Assembly (NCBI GenBank): GCA_041402125.1
Contig: JAWKSY010000009.1
Span: 124,001-188,000 of the forward strand
DNA from: JAWKSY01 sp041402125
GTDB taxonomy: Bacteria; Planctomycetota; GCA-002687715; DRQF01
DNA length: 64,000 nt
Direction: 5' to 3'
Both the position numbers and the translations under genes were made by a program. Within the stretch, counting starts at the first letter, position 1. Every line of letters starts with the position of its first letter. Shown here one piece after another: positions 8,692 to 17,215 of this stretch. A model generated the notes under the pieces. The model worked only from the letters and a program-made list of their open reading frames with translations, did no database searches and was not told the origin of the DNA.

Positions 8692-10758
8692 ATGATCCGA
8701 TCCCTCGTTCTCCTGTCCGTTCTCCTCTCCCTCACGGCCGGGCCGACCGTGGCCCAGGAACTGCCGAACCTCTACGAGATCGTGATTCCTCCCCTCATCC
8801 CCGGGCCGGAAGCGGGTGATCTCGACCGCCTCGACGACCTCGACGGCGACGGGGTTCCGGAGCTGCTCGTCGGCGTCCGGTCGTCCTCTCTCGGCGTGAG
8901 CCTCGCCAACGGCTTCGCGCTCGTCATCTCCGGCGCGACCGGGGCCACGTTGCAGACCCTGATGCCGCCCCCGGCGGTGACCTCCTTCGGCCTCTCCGTC
9001 GTCGCGATCGACGACGTCGACGGCGACGGACTGAGCGACCTCGGCGTCTCCTCGCACGAGTTCGAGCCGGGATTCATCATCCCGGCCCCCACGGTGCGCG
9101 TGCACGTCTACTCGAGCGCCAGCGGGGCGCTTCTCATGACCCTGGCCGGTCCGACCTCGTCGGAGTTCCTCCCCCCGACGCTGACGATGGTCGGCGATCT
9201 CGACGGAGACGGACATCGTGACCTCGCGATGGCGTCGGCGAGCTTCTTCAACATCCAGCGGCCGGCGCTCGTCGTCCGCAGCCCCGTCGACGGATCGCTT
9301 CTCGCCGAGGTCTTCTACCCGGGTGTCGTGACCGGCGGCGCCGGCGTGGCCGCGATGGAGGATGTGAACGGCGACGGCACCGACGATCTCGCGTTCGGAT
9401 TCTCCGGACCCTTCCTTCCGCCCGGCCCCGGTTCGCTCGCGCTCCGTTCGGGAACGGACCTCTCCTCGCTCACCACCTTCACGGCCGCCGCCGCCGGCAG
9501 CCAGTTCGGATCGCGCGTCTGGTCCCTCGGCGACATCGACCTCGACGGACGGACCGAGATCCTGACGCCGCGGGGATTCGCGAACGGATCGCTCGTCTTC
9601 GACGCGCTGTCCTCGTCGGCCGAGTACGAGTTCTCGTCCGTCCAACCGGACGTCGACGTGCATCGCGCGGCGGGCTCGCTGGACGACGCCGACGGCGACG
9701 GCCACCCGGACTGGTTCGTCGTCGATGACCTCGGCGGACTCCGCGTCTTCGGCGGCTTCGGCAACCGCGAGCAGGATCGCTGGGCCGAACGTCTGGCGCT
9801 GAACGCGCCGGTCCGCGGCGCGGCGCCGCTCGCCGATCTCGATGGCGACGGGGCGTCGGAATTCGCGGTGGCCGTCGGCAACACCGTCCGCGTCGTCTCG
9901 CTGGCCGGGCGGCGCGCCTACGGTCCCGGGGGGGATCTGACCCTCGACTGGCACTCCTTCGGGATCGCGGGGAGCCTCGCCGGCGAGATCGAGGTCACCG
10001 GGGGCGCTCCGGGCGCGCCCGGCATCCTCCTCGCGAGCTTCGCGACCGCGTCGTTCCCCTTCGCGGGGTTGCCGGTCGTGGTCGATCCGACGCCGGCGGC
10101 CGGCGCGGTGACGGCGAGCTTCACCTTCGGGGCGAACGGCGCCTTCTGCTACGGCGTGAGCCTGGGGCAGAACGCGCTCGCGGGCCGGAGCATCTTCGTG
10201 CAGGCCTTCCAGTCGGCCTTCCCCTTCCGGGCCTCGAACGGGCTCGAGCTGCTCTTCGCCCGGACCGGGCACGAGGTCAGCTCCTTCTCCCCGACCGGCG
10301 TGCTGGGCGGAGAGACGGGCATCGTGACGGGGTTCGGCTTCGACGCGGCGTCGACCATCACGATCGACGACGTGCCGGTGACGGTGACGGCGCAGACGAG
10401 CGACGAGCTGCAGTTCGTCGTGCCGGCCGGAGTCGCCTACGACGCGAAGCTCGGCGTCCGGAGCGCGAGCGGTGAGGTGCGCTTCCTCCGCATCAACCCG
10501 ACGCCCACGATGACGCTGAACACGACCGCCGGCCCCGCCGCGGGCGGAAACGTCGTCGTCATCCAGGGCGGCCCCTTCCTGCCCGGCACGACGATGACGA
10601 TCGGCAACGCGATCGCGACTCCGGTCGGCGGGAACGAGGGGACGCGCACCTTCCTGGCGCCGCCCGGCACCGTCGGACCGGCCGCGGTGGTCGTGACGAT
10701 TCCGAGCTCGGTCTTCGCCGGCGGATACGTGCTGACCGGGACCTACTTCTACGAGTGA
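8692..10758 (+). CDS. Secreted FG-GAP repeat protein with C-terminal IPT/TIG domains (paralogue 3, diverged)
   Basis: 688 aa. Signal peptide MIRSLVLLSVLLSLTAGPTVAQ. The same architecture as the two upstream copies: repeated DxDGDG loops (DLDGDGVPELLVG, DVDGDGLSDLGV, DLDGDGHRDLAM, DVNGDGTDDLAFG, DADGDGHPDWFV, DLDGDGASEFAV), the landmark LTLDWHSFGIAGSLAGEIEV, then IPT/TIG domains beginning VSSFSPTGVLGGETGIV. Sequence identity to the other two is clearly lower, and its upstream region does not match theirs, so it is an older duplicate. The ATG at 8692 begins a clean signal peptide; longer in-frame starts do not. Likely extracellular binding protein; ligand unknown. Confidence 0.9.
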   Translation: MIRSLVLLSVLLSLTAGPTVAQELPNLYEIVIPPLIPGPEAGDLDRLDDLDGDGVPELLVGVRSSSLGVSLANGFALVISGATGATLQTLMPPPAVTSFGLSVVAIDDVDGDGLSDLGVSSHEFEPGFIIPAPTVRVHVYSSASGALLMTLAGPTSSEFLPPTLTMVGDLDGDGHRDLAMASASFFNIQRPALVVRSPVDGSLLAEVFYPGVVTGGAGVAAMEDVNGDGTDDLAFGFSGPFLPPGPGSLALRSGTDLSSLTTFTAAAAGSQFGSRVWSLGDIDLDGRTEILTPRGFANGSLVFDALSSSAEYEFSSVQPDVDVHRAAGSLDDADGDGHPDWFVVDDLGGLRVFGGFGNREQDRWAERLALNAPVRGAAPLADLDGDGASEFAVAVGNTVRVVSLAGRRAYGPGGDLTLDWHSFGIAGSLAGEIEVTGGAPGAPGILLASFATASFPFAGLPVVVDPTPAAGAVTASFTFGANGAFCYGVSLGQNALAGRSIFVQAFQSAFPFRASNGLELLFARTGHEVSSFSPTGVLGGETGIVTGFGFDAASTITIDDVPVTVTAQTSDELQFVVPAGVAYDAKLGVRSASGEVRFLRINPTPTMTLNTTAGPAAGGNVVVIQGGPFLPGTTMTIGNAIATPVGGNEGTRTFLAPPGTVGPAAVVVTIPSSVFAGGYVLTGTYFYE

Positions 10759-10763
10759 GACCC

Positions 10764-10830
10764 GTCGCGCCCCCGGGCGCGACTCCCCTCGAGCTCCGCC
10801 CCCGGGACGTGCGTCGCGCGCCCCGGGGGC
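10764..10830. terminator. Two GC-rich hairpins between convergent genes
   Basis: GTCGCGCCC/GGGCGCGAC (10764-10772 with 10775-10783) and GCCCCCGGG/CCCGGGGGC (10798-10806 with 10822-10830) lie in the 88-bp gap between the converging FG-GAP 3 and GT2 genes. Both stems are perfect and would form in either transcript. No U-tract is present. Confidence 0.5.
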
Positions 10831-10846
10831 GCTCTCGTGTGGGGGA

Positions 10847-11824
10847 TCAGATGCGGCGGCGCATGACCCGATCCCAGACCGCCCAGAAGCCGCGCTTGCC
10901 GCTGGCATCCGACATCGGGCCGAGGAGCTGGGCCAGGTTCTGGCTGAAGGCGAAGTAGGGGATCTTCGCGGTCCACCAGAGCTTCACGAGGACGCTCGTC
11001 GCGCGCGCGCGCCAGAGGTCGCGGAAGAGCGAGCGGGCGAGCGCGCCCGTGTACTCCATGACCCGGTAGATGTTCGGGGCGAGCGCGAGACCGGTGAGGT
11101 TGTGGATGTTCTGGTGGTCGAGGTAGGCCCGGCGGAACTCGTACCAGATCGAGTTGTCGTGGCTGTGCTCGACCGCGCAGCGCGGATCGAAGACCACCTT
11201 GTGTCCGGCGAGGATGGCGGACTTCGCCCAGGTGATGTCCTCGCCGAACTGCCGGCGGACGAAGGGGAGTCGCGAGGCGACGAGGTCGCGCCGCACCGCC
11301 GAGCAGACGTTGTCGTAGGCGATCGTGCGCCAGCGGTCGAGAGGCGGGAGCAACCAGAAGTCCATCGGGCTCGCGACCTGCTTCACGATCGGCGCGCCCT
11401 CGCCCTGGACCCAGTCCTGCAGCCGCGCGCGCAGGAAGGGCCCGCAGCTCGCGTGCGGGATCTGATGGCAGTAGGCGCCGGCGACCTCGGGATCCTCGAA
11501 GTTCGAGACGAAGGTCCGGAGCCAGTCGCGGCCGTGGGGGACGGCGTCCTGCACGGTGAGGACGAGGATCTCGCCGCGCGCGAGCTGGGCACCCCGGTTG
11601 CGGGTGAGCCCGTGGTTGAACTCGCGGTTGGGGATCTCCGTCAGGCGCACGGGATGGCGCCGCAGGAGGTCGAGCGTCCCGTCGGTCGAACCCGAGTCGA
11701 TGACGACGACCTCGTAGTCGAAGTCGACGTCCTGATCGAAGATCCCCGCGAGGACGCGTTCGAGGAGCGGCCCGCCGTTGAAGGTCGGGATGAAGACGGA
11801 GACGTGGGGCCGCTCCTCCGTCAA
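10847..11824 (-). CDS. Glycosyltransferase family 2
   Basis: 325 aa, GT-A fold. The N-terminal nucleotide-sugar site is visible: VSVFIPTFNGG, then VVIDSGSTDGT and NHGLTRNRGAQLARGEIL, with TVQDAVP in the place of the usual metal-binding DxD. FGEDITWAKSAILAGHKVVF is the acceptor-side ED motif seen in rhamnosyltransferase-like GT2 enzymes. The C-terminus lacks obvious transmembrane helices. The TTG start at 11824 begins 3 nt after the GT4 stop, with GAGGAC upstream inside that gene, so the two are co-transcribed. Likely adds a deoxyhexose or similar sugar to a surface glycan; donor and acceptor cannot be read from sequence. Confidence 0.85.
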   Translation of the reverse strand: MTEERPHVSVFIPTFNGGPLLERVLAGIFDQDVDFDYEVVVIDSGSTDGTLDLLRRHPVRLTEIPNREFNHGLTRNRGAQLARGEILVLTVQDAVPHGRDWLRTFVSNFEDPEVAGAYCHQIPHASCGPFLRARLQDWVQGEGAPIVKQVASPMDFWLLPPLDRWRTIAYDNVCSAVRRDLVASRLPFVRRQFGEDITWAKSAILAGHKVVFDPRCAVEHSHDNSIWYEFRRAYLDHQNIHNLTGLALAPNIYRVMEYTGALARSLFRDLWRARATSVLVKLWWTAKIPYFAFSQNLAQLLGPMSDASGKRGFWAVWDRVMRRRI

Positions 11825-11827
11825 GGA

Positions 11828-14035
11828 TCAGTCCTCGCCGAGCCCCTCGCCGAAGGAGCCGTCGCGCGCCCCTCCGAGTCCCGGCTGGCGGCCGAGGCGA
11901 TGGTTGGGCGCCCGCTTCTTCTCGTCGCGAGCCGCCACCGACTCGTCGGACTTCTCGGGGAGGGCCCAGGTGCGCTCCTCGTCGCCCCAGACGACGTCGC
12001 TCGATTCGGCCTTCTTGCCGCGCGGCCGGCGCGGCTCGGCCGGCTTCGAGGTCTCGGCTCGATCCTCGGTCCGACGCCGACGCTCGTCGCGTCGCGGCGT
12101 CTCCTCGGGCGGGGACTCGGATCGGCGCTCGCTCCGCTCGCGACGGGGCGCCTCGTCGCGGCGCTCCTCGCGCGGGGCGCGCTCGCTCCGGCGGGGGCGA
12201 TCCCCCTCCTCGCGGCGCCCGCGACGGCGCGATCCGCCCTCGTCCTCGTCCCGACGACGGGACGACGCGCGCGGCGTCTCGTCGCGATCGCGCTCGTCGA
12301 GCGTCGTGCCCGCGACCAGCTCGTCCATCTTGCGGGAGTGATCGGCCGCGATCTCGTCGTCCATCATGTACATCGCGCGCTCCCGCTGCTCGCGATCCCA
12401 GTCCTCGTCGTCGGCGCGGACCATGGCGGCCGCGCCGCTGTCGGCGGAGCGGGAGGGGCGGGAGGCTTCCGGCAGCGCGCCGGAGGCGGGGACGATCGTC
12501 GCCCCCTTGTTCTTGAAGTCGACGACGAGGCGCACCTCGCTGGGCTCCGCGCCCGCGTCGTAGTCGAACGTGAAGGTGACGCGGGTCGTCTCGCCGCGGG
12601 CCACCGCGGACTGGACGCGGACGTCGCCCTCGCCGAGCTTCTCGATCGTGATCCCGAGGTCGTCCGGGTCCGGCCCGAGCGGCGTCTCGACGTACTCGCG
12701 GTGGGACTTGCGGCGGCGACGGCGGCCGCCCTGGGGAGATGAGGGTTCGTTCACTTTCAGTGCATCCTCTCGTTGCTGGGCGACGAGGCGCGCGCGTTCG
12801 TAGATCTCGAGGTAGTCGGCCGCGTTGCGTTCGATCGTCTTCACGCGGTCGCGGTGACCCGAGCAGGAGCGGCGCAGTTCGTCGTCGTCGATGAGTCGGC
12901 GCAGGACGCGGGCGAGGTCTTCGGAGTCACCCGTCCGGAAGAGGAGTCCGCTCCCGTGCGTCTCGACCGCTTCCTTCATCGCGCCGATGTCGGAGGCCAC
13001 CACGGGAACGCCCGCGAGCATGGCCTCGCGTATCGTGAGGGAGAACGTTTCCCACCACAAGGACGGGACGACCAGAATATCCACGTCCCGAAGGAGTTCG
13101 GCGAGATCCTCGTTGTCGTAGTGCCCCATGAACCGGACCGCGCCGCGGGCGCGCTCCCGGAGCAGGCTCACGTACTCGGCGTTCTCGTGGAAGGCCGGCG
13201 TGTCGCCGTGGATCCGCAGCTCGAGATCCGGGTCGTCGAGACGGTTCATGGCCTCCACGAGGACGTGCACGCCCTTCGTGTTGATGACGGTCCCGATGTA
13301 GCCGACGACGCGCGGCCGCGGCGCGGGATCGTGGGGGAAGGGGAACATGCCGTGGTCGAGCCCGTGGGCGAGGGCGACGATGCGCTCCGGGTCCAGGGAG
13401 GGCACCGCCTCGAGCATCCGGTCCCGGTGGAAGCGGGAGGGGGTCAGGAGGATGTCGGCGAGGTCCAGGGTCCGGGCCATCTCGCGGTCGTAGAGGGCGA
13501 GGTCGTTCTCGGGGTTCGGCGACCGCCCGTCGCGGGGGAACCAGTCGGGCCAGATCCGGCCCAGGCATTCGTGGCAGCGCGCGCGGTCGATCGTCTCGCA
13601 GATGTCGCCATCCGGGTGGAGGCGCTGGCCCCGCGGGCAGACGGTCCAGAAGTCGTGCAGGGAGAAGACGACCGGATGGCCGGCCGCCTTCGCCGCGTGG
13701 ACGACCGTCGCCGAGAGACCGGTGACGTGATGGACGTGGACGACGTCCGGCGCGAAGCGCGCGAGCTCCCGCGCGAAGGCGTCGCGCGCCGGCGGGTAGC
13801 ACCAGGTCCACTGGAAGGAGCGGTAGCCCTCGAAGAGGTTGTTGAAGCGGACGACCTCGATCCCGTCCTCGGTCCCGCGGGTGACCTCGTCCTGCGCGCC
13901 GAGGGGGTCCCCGCCGCGGCAGAAGACCGCGACCTCGTGTCCCTCCCGCAGGTGGCGCGCGATCGCCCGCACGTGGAGCTCGGTCCCGCCCCATGCGTCC
14001 GGAGGATAGGTGTGCAGGACGAAGAGGATGCGCAT
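11828..14035 (-). CDS. Glycosyltransferase family 4 with long C-terminal charged extension
   Basis: 735 aa, far longer than the usual 370-420 aa. Residues 1-410 are a GT-B enzyme: MRILFVLHTYPPDAWGGTE (acceptor loop), VVFSLHDFWTVCPRGQRL and CHECLG (a Cys cluster shared with the neighbour at 14386), VVGYIGTVINTKGVHVLVEA (start of the donor domain) and ETFSLTIREAMLAGVPVVASD (the E-x7-E motif). Residues about 440-530 include a short beta-rich stretch (GEGDVRVQSAVARGETTRV). The last 180 residues are Arg/Glu-rich and surely disordered, with repeats such as RRERSERRSE. The tail may tether the enzyme to partners or membrane (inference). It is in an operon with the GT2 gene at 10847-11824. Confidence 0.87.
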   Translation of the reverse strand: MRILFVLHTYPPDAWGGTELHVRAIARHLREGHEVAVFCRGGDPLGAQDEVTRGTEDGIEVVRFNNLFEGYRSFQWTWCYPPARDAFARELARFAPDVVHVHHVTGLSATVVHAAKAAGHPVVFSLHDFWTVCPRGQRLHPDGDICETIDRARCHECLGRIWPDWFPRDGRSPNPENDLALYDREMARTLDLADILLTPSRFHRDRMLEAVPSLDPERIVALAHGLDHGMFPFPHDPAPRPRVVGYIGTVINTKGVHVLVEAMNRLDDPDLELRIHGDTPAFHENAEYVSLLRERARGAVRFMGHYDNEDLAELLRDVDILVVPSLWWETFSLTIREAMLAGVPVVASDIGAMKEAVETHGSGLLFRTGDSEDLARVLRRLIDDDELRRSCSGHRDRVKTIERNAADYLEIYERARLVAQQREDALKVNEPSSPQGGRRRRRKSHREYVETPLGPDPDDLGITIEKLGEGDVRVQSAVARGETTRVTFTFDYDAGAEPSEVRLVVDFKNKGATIVPASGALPEASRPSRSADSGAAAMVRADDEDWDREQRERAMYMMDDEIAADHSRKMDELVAGTTLDERDRDETPRASSRRRDEDEGGSRRRGRREEGDRPRRSERAPREERRDEAPRRERSERRSESPPEETPRRDERRRRTEDRAETSKPAEPRRPRGKKAESSDVVWGDEERTWALPEKSDESVAARDEKKRAPNHRLGRQPGLGGARDGSFGEGLGED

Positions 14036-14385
14036 CCGCGAGCTCGAAACGGCCGACGCGGCCCGACTCCTCGAGCCGGAACGCGATCCCGCGGCGGCGG
14101 GAAGAGGTCGCGCGCCCGTCGCGCGACCCGACGGGATCGTATCAGGCCGTCGCGCCTTTGCCTCGCGCCTCCGCCTCGCGCGAGGCGCGGGTATTCACCC
14201 GGCGCGCGCCGTCGGCGCGGGCAGACTTTTTTTCGCCGGGGAATCCCCTAAGCTCCACCTCGCGCCGAGCCGAGGTCGGAAGCGGGGCTCCGGGCCGCTC
14301 TTCGACTCCGGATCCGCCCCGCCTCGCCCGCCTCCGGGGCGAGAGATCGATTCCTTCGAGCGAGCGAGCGAGACCCTCCGTCGTC
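14036..14385. other. Shared intergenic region between divergent GT4 genes
   Basis: 350 bp. It contains the minus-strand -10 at 14136-14144, a 16-bp perfect palindrome at 14172-14187 (core GCCTCGCGCGAGGC) that could be an operator, a T7 run at about 14227-14233, and a plus-strand candidate -10 TAAGCT at 14249-14254. No small gene was seen. Confidence 0.4.
14136..14144 (-). promoter_or_regulatory. Extended -10 promoter element for the GT4-GT2 operon
   Basis: On the minus strand this reads TGATACGAT, about 100 bp upstream of the GT4 start at 14035. No -35 is recognisable. Confidence 0.45.
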
Positions 14386-15858
14386 ATGCGCATCCTGCAC
14401 GTCACCCACGAGTTCCCGCCCTACGAGTTCGCCGGGACCGCGATCTACACCTTCAACATCGTCCGCGCCCAGTCCGAGAAGCACGAGGTCTTCGTGTTCT
14501 CGCGGCTCGCCGACAACGATCGCGCCGACTACGAGATCGTGGACGAGGACCGCGGCGACTACCGCGTCCGGCTGATGAACAAGCCGAACCTCGACTGGTC
14601 CAAGCTCGCGAACACCTACACCGACGAACGCGCCGAGAAGCTCTTCGCCGCCTACCTCGACGAGGTCAAGCCCGACCTCGTCCACTTCCAGCACATCCTC
14701 GGCCTCTCGCACACCGTCCTGGCGGAGGTCAAGCGGCGCGGCATCGGACTCGTGGTCACGCTCCACGACTTCTGGACCATGTGTCCCATGGGCCAGCGGA
14801 TGTGCTACACGGACAAGCAGCTCTGCGAGGAGATCGACTACAAGAAGTGCGGTCCCTGCTGCTACGGCGAGAACTGGAGCTGGACCGAGGCCGACGAGCG
14901 CTCCGCCGCCGCCGCCGAGCCGAGCCCGGCGCCGTCCCGGCCCGGATTCGACGAGCTCTTCCGGCACCGCGTCCGCTACACCCCGGGCACCTTCGCCCGC
15001 CGTCCCCGGGCCGCGCTGTGGGCCGCGGGCAAGACGATCCAGGGACTCTTCGGCGGCGTGTCGGAGCTCCCCGAGCCCGAGGTGCTCTCGAACAACCCCT
15101 TCGCCGTCCGCACGCGGGCGATGCAGGCGGCCCTGGCGAACGCCGACCTCCTGATCACCCCCTCCGCCTTCCTCCGCGACGAGTTCGTGCGGCTCTTCGG
15201 GGTGCCCAAGGAGAAGATCATCCACTCGCCGAACGGCATGAAGTTCGATCACGTCACGCGCCATCCGCGTTCGAAGTCCGACGTGCTGCGCTTCGGATTC
15301 GTCGGCTCCGTGATCCCCACGAAGGGCGTGCACGTCCTCGTCGAGGCGGCGAGGAAGCTCGACGGTCTGTCGGGGTTCCGCGTCGACATCTACGGCGCCC
15401 CGAACCAGTGGACCGTCGCCTACGACGAGGAGTGCAAGAAGAGCGCCGAGGGTCACCCCCAGATCAGCTTCAAGGGTCGCTTCGACAACAAGAAGATCGG
15501 CGAGGTCCTGGCGAACATGGACGTCCTCGTCGTGCCCTCGATCTGGTACGAGAACGCCCCGCTGACCCTCAACGAGGCCGCGATGACCCGGACCCCGGTG
15601 CTCGCCTCGGACCGCGGCGGCATGCTCGAGTTCGTGCGCGACAACGGCTACGGCCGGACCTTCCGTCTCGGCGACGCCGACGATCTCGCGCTCAAGATGC
15701 GGGAGCTGATCGAGGATCCGGGCAAGATCCCCGCCCTCGCGGCGACCGAAGTCTACATCAAGCCCGTGGATGACAACGCCCACGAGCTCGAGGCGATCTA
15801 CGAGCGGATCGTCGCGGGTCGGGCGCACGGCGCGCGGGACTACGTCTACGGCGGCTGA
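14386..15858 (+). CDS. Glycosyltransferase family 4
   Basis: 490 aa GT-B enzyme. MRILHVTHEFPPYEFAGTAIY is the acceptor loop. LVVTLHDFWTMCPMGQRM followed by clustered Cys residues (CYTDKQLC and CGPCC) matches the divergent GT4 at 11828. FGFVGSVIPTKGVHVLVEA starts the donor-binding domain, and ENAPLTLNEAAMTRTPVLAS carries the E-x7-E donor motif. An insert of about 100 residues (160-260, starting ENWSWTEADERS) separates the halves and may be a lid or membrane-binding loop. The ATG at 14386 gives the canonical GT4 N-terminus; upstream in-frame starts add low-complexity sequence. Likely acts on the same glycan as the divergent operon. Confidence 0.88.
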   Translation: MRILHVTHEFPPYEFAGTAIYTFNIVRAQSEKHEVFVFSRLADNDRADYEIVDEDRGDYRVRLMNKPNLDWSKLANTYTDERAEKLFAAYLDEVKPDLVHFQHILGLSHTVLAEVKRRGIGLVVTLHDFWTMCPMGQRMCYTDKQLCEEIDYKKCGPCCYGENWSWTEADERSAAAAEPSPAPSRPGFDELFRHRVRYTPGTFARRPRAALWAAGKTIQGLFGGVSELPEPEVLSNNPFAVRTRAMQAALANADLLITPSAFLRDEFVRLFGVPKEKIIHSPNGMKFDHVTRHPRSKSDVLRFGFVGSVIPTKGVHVLVEAARKLDGLSGFRVDIYGAPNQWTVAYDEECKKSAEGHPQISFKGRFDNKKIGEVLANMDVLVVPSIWYENAPLTLNEAAMTRTPVLASDRGGMLEFVRDNGYGRTFRLGDADDLALKMRELIEDPGKIPALAATEVYIKPVDDNAHELEAIYERIVAGRAHGARDYVYGG

Positions 15859-15872
15859 TCGCCGCCCTGGTC

Positions 15873-15903
15873 GTCCCGCCGGCTCCGGCTATCCTCGCGG
15901 GAC
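15873..15903 (+). terminator. Weak hairpin after GT4 gene
   Basis: A 7-bp stem GTCCCGC/GCGGGAC (15873-15879 with 15897-15903). No U-tract. It overlaps a candidate -10 (15890-15895) for the next gene, so it may instead be part of that promoter. Confidence 0.3.
15890..15895 (+). promoter_or_regulatory. Candidate -10 for the DUF486/GDT1 pair
   Basis: TATCCT, 51 bp upstream of the GTG start at 15947. The same hexamer recurs upstream of several other genes in the window (24726, 39041, 61247). Confidence 0.4.
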
Positions 15904-15946
15904 GGGCGCTCCACGTCGGGGCCCACCCGTCGTCGGAGGGCCGTCC

Positions 15947-16306
15947 GTGACCGTTCCCCCCCTCGCCCAGACCGTGGGCCTGCTCGTCTGCTCCAACGTC
16001 TTCATGACCTTCGCCTGGTACGCCCATCTCCGGAACCTGCCGCACCGGGCCTGGTACCTGGCGGCGCTCCTGAGCTGGGGTGTCGCGCTCTTCGAGTACC
16101 TCCTCCAGGTGCCGGCGAACCGGATCGGATACTCGGTCCTGCGACTGGAGCAGCTGAAGATCCTGCAGGAGGTGATCTCGCTCGCGGTCTTCGTACCCTT
16201 CGCCGTGCTCTACATGAAGAAGGGGCTGACGCTCGACTACCTCTGGGCGAGTCTCTGCATCATGGGCGCGATCTACTTCGTCTTCCGCCCCGCCGCGGCG
16301 GCCTGA
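15947..16306 (+). CDS. DUF486 family small membrane protein (DMT-like)
   Basis: 119 aa with four transmembrane helices, matching the DUF486 family: NVFMTFAWYAHLRN near the N-terminus, FEYLLQVPANRIGY in the middle and LKILQEVISLAVF. The family is distantly related to small multidrug/DMT transporters, but its substrate is not known. The GTG start at 15947 has GGAGGG at 15935-15940. It is followed after 14 bp by the half-size GDT1 gene, probably in one transcript. Confidence 0.88.
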   Translation: MTVPPLAQTVGLLVCSNVFMTFAWYAHLRNLPHRAWYLAALLSWGVALFEYLLQVPANRIGYSVLRLEQLKILQEVISLAVFVPFAVLYMKKGLTLDYLWASLCIMGAIYFVFRPAAAA

Positions 16307-16320
16307 CCGGAGCCTCCTCG

Positions 16321-16593
16321 ATGGACTCGAAGCTCTTCGCCAGCGTCTTCGCCACGGTCTTCCTCGCCGAGATCGGCGACAAGACCCAGCTCGCGACCAT
16401 GCTCTTCGCCGCCGACGCCCGGGAGAAGAAGTTGACCGTCTTCGCGGCGTCCGCGGCCGCGCTCGTCTGCGCGGCCGCGATCGGCGTCGCGGCGGGAGCC
16501 CTCGTCTCCCAGGTCGTCCCGCCCGCGGTGCTGCGCTGGGTGGCCGGGCTCGGATTCGTGGCCGTCGGCATCGTGGTGATCGTCCGCGGCTGA
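16321..16593 (+). CDS. Half-size UPF0016/GDT1 (TMEM165) family membrane protein
   Basis: 90 aa, three hydrophobic segments. It carries the family signature once: LAEIGDKTQLATMLFAAD (E-x-G-D-K-T). Full-length GDT1 proteins have two such repeats in about 190-210 aa, so this is a single-repeat version that would have to dimerise or pair with another half to make the pore. The family transports Mn2+/Ca2+ in other organisms. No partner half is encoded next to it in this window. A GGAG motif lies just upstream of the ATG at 16321, and the frame is typical of the genome. Confidence 0.85.
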   Translation: MDSKLFASVFATVFLAEIGDKTQLATMLFAADAREKKLTVFAASAAALVCAAAIGVAAGALVSQVVPPAVLRWVAGLGFVAVGIVVIVRG

Positions 16594-16633
16594 ACCGTCC
16601 GCGACCCGTCGCGACCGGCTCCGTCCCGCCGCC

Positions 16634-17215
16634 TCAGCGGGCGCGTTCGTCGACGTAGCGACGGACGCGCTCGACGTAGGCATCGGTCGAGAGGCCCATC
16701 GCGCGCGCTTCCTTCTCGGCCGCCTCGAAGTCCGCGCCCTCGTCCAGCACGCGCCAGGCGATCCACATCGGCCCGACGCGATTGCCGCTCTTGCAGTGGA
16801 AGAGCGCGGGGCGGGGGAGATCCCGGAGGAGCTCGCGGCCCCGATCGAGGAGCGCGTCGTCGAGCTCCTCGACGCCGTTCCAGGGCACCGCGACGTAGTC
16901 CATCCCGGCCGCCTCGACGGCCGCGCGCTCGTCGAAGTCCACGGCCTCGGAGGGGCGGCGGAAGTTGACGACGGAGGCGAGGCCGCGCTCGGCGCCGGCC
17001 TTCAGCTCGGCCTCGGTCGGCTGGGCCGAGACGAGCCGCCCCTCGAAGGCGTGGAGCGTGGTCGGTCCCCCGAGCGAGGTCGTCCCGAGGCTCGCCGGTC
17101 CGGACGGGTCGAGGGCGTCCGTCGCGCCGGAGTCGGACGTCGGCGCGGCTTCTCCGGAGCAGCCGGGGGCGATCGCGAGCAGGCCGGCGAGGAGGAGGGC
17201 GGACAGGGGCTTCAT
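16634..17215 (-). CDS. DUF442-like phosphatase-fold lipoprotein
   Basis: 193 aa. MKPLSALLLAGLLAIAPGCS is a signal peptide with a lipobox-like Cys, followed by a Ser/Thr/Pro-rich linker. The domain resembles the protein-tyrosine-phosphatase-like DUF442 family: SAQPTEAELKAGAERGLASV and VNFRRP near its start, and FHCKSGNRVGP as the Cys-x4-Arg P-loop that would hold phosphate. The ATG at 17215 overlaps the stop of the upstream GT2 gene by 4 bp (ATGA), so the two are translationally coupled. Substrate unknown; a role in the envelope is inferred from the lipoprotein signal and the glycosyltransferase partner. Confidence 0.8.
   Translation of the reverse strand: MKPLSALLLAGLLAIAPGCSGEAAPTSDSGATDALDPSGPASLGTTSLGGPTTLHAFEGRLVSAQPTEAELKAGAERGLASVVNFRRPSEAVDFDERAAVEAAGMDYVAVPWNGVEELDDALLDRGRELLRDLPRPALFHCKSGNRVGPMWIAWRVLDEGADFEAAEKEARAMGLSTDAYVERVRRYVDERAR

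Noticed and set aside
8296..10908. 870-codon open frame on the minus strand across FG-GAP paralogue 3
   Set aside because: Shadow frame. Composition is Arg/Glu/His-rich low complexity without domains, and the plus strand carries a clear signal peptide and FG-GAP/IPT domains.
11102..12742. 546-codon plus-strand frame across the GT2 and GT4 genes
   Set aside because: Shadow frame spanning the boundary of two real minus-strand genes; no domain, no ribosome site.
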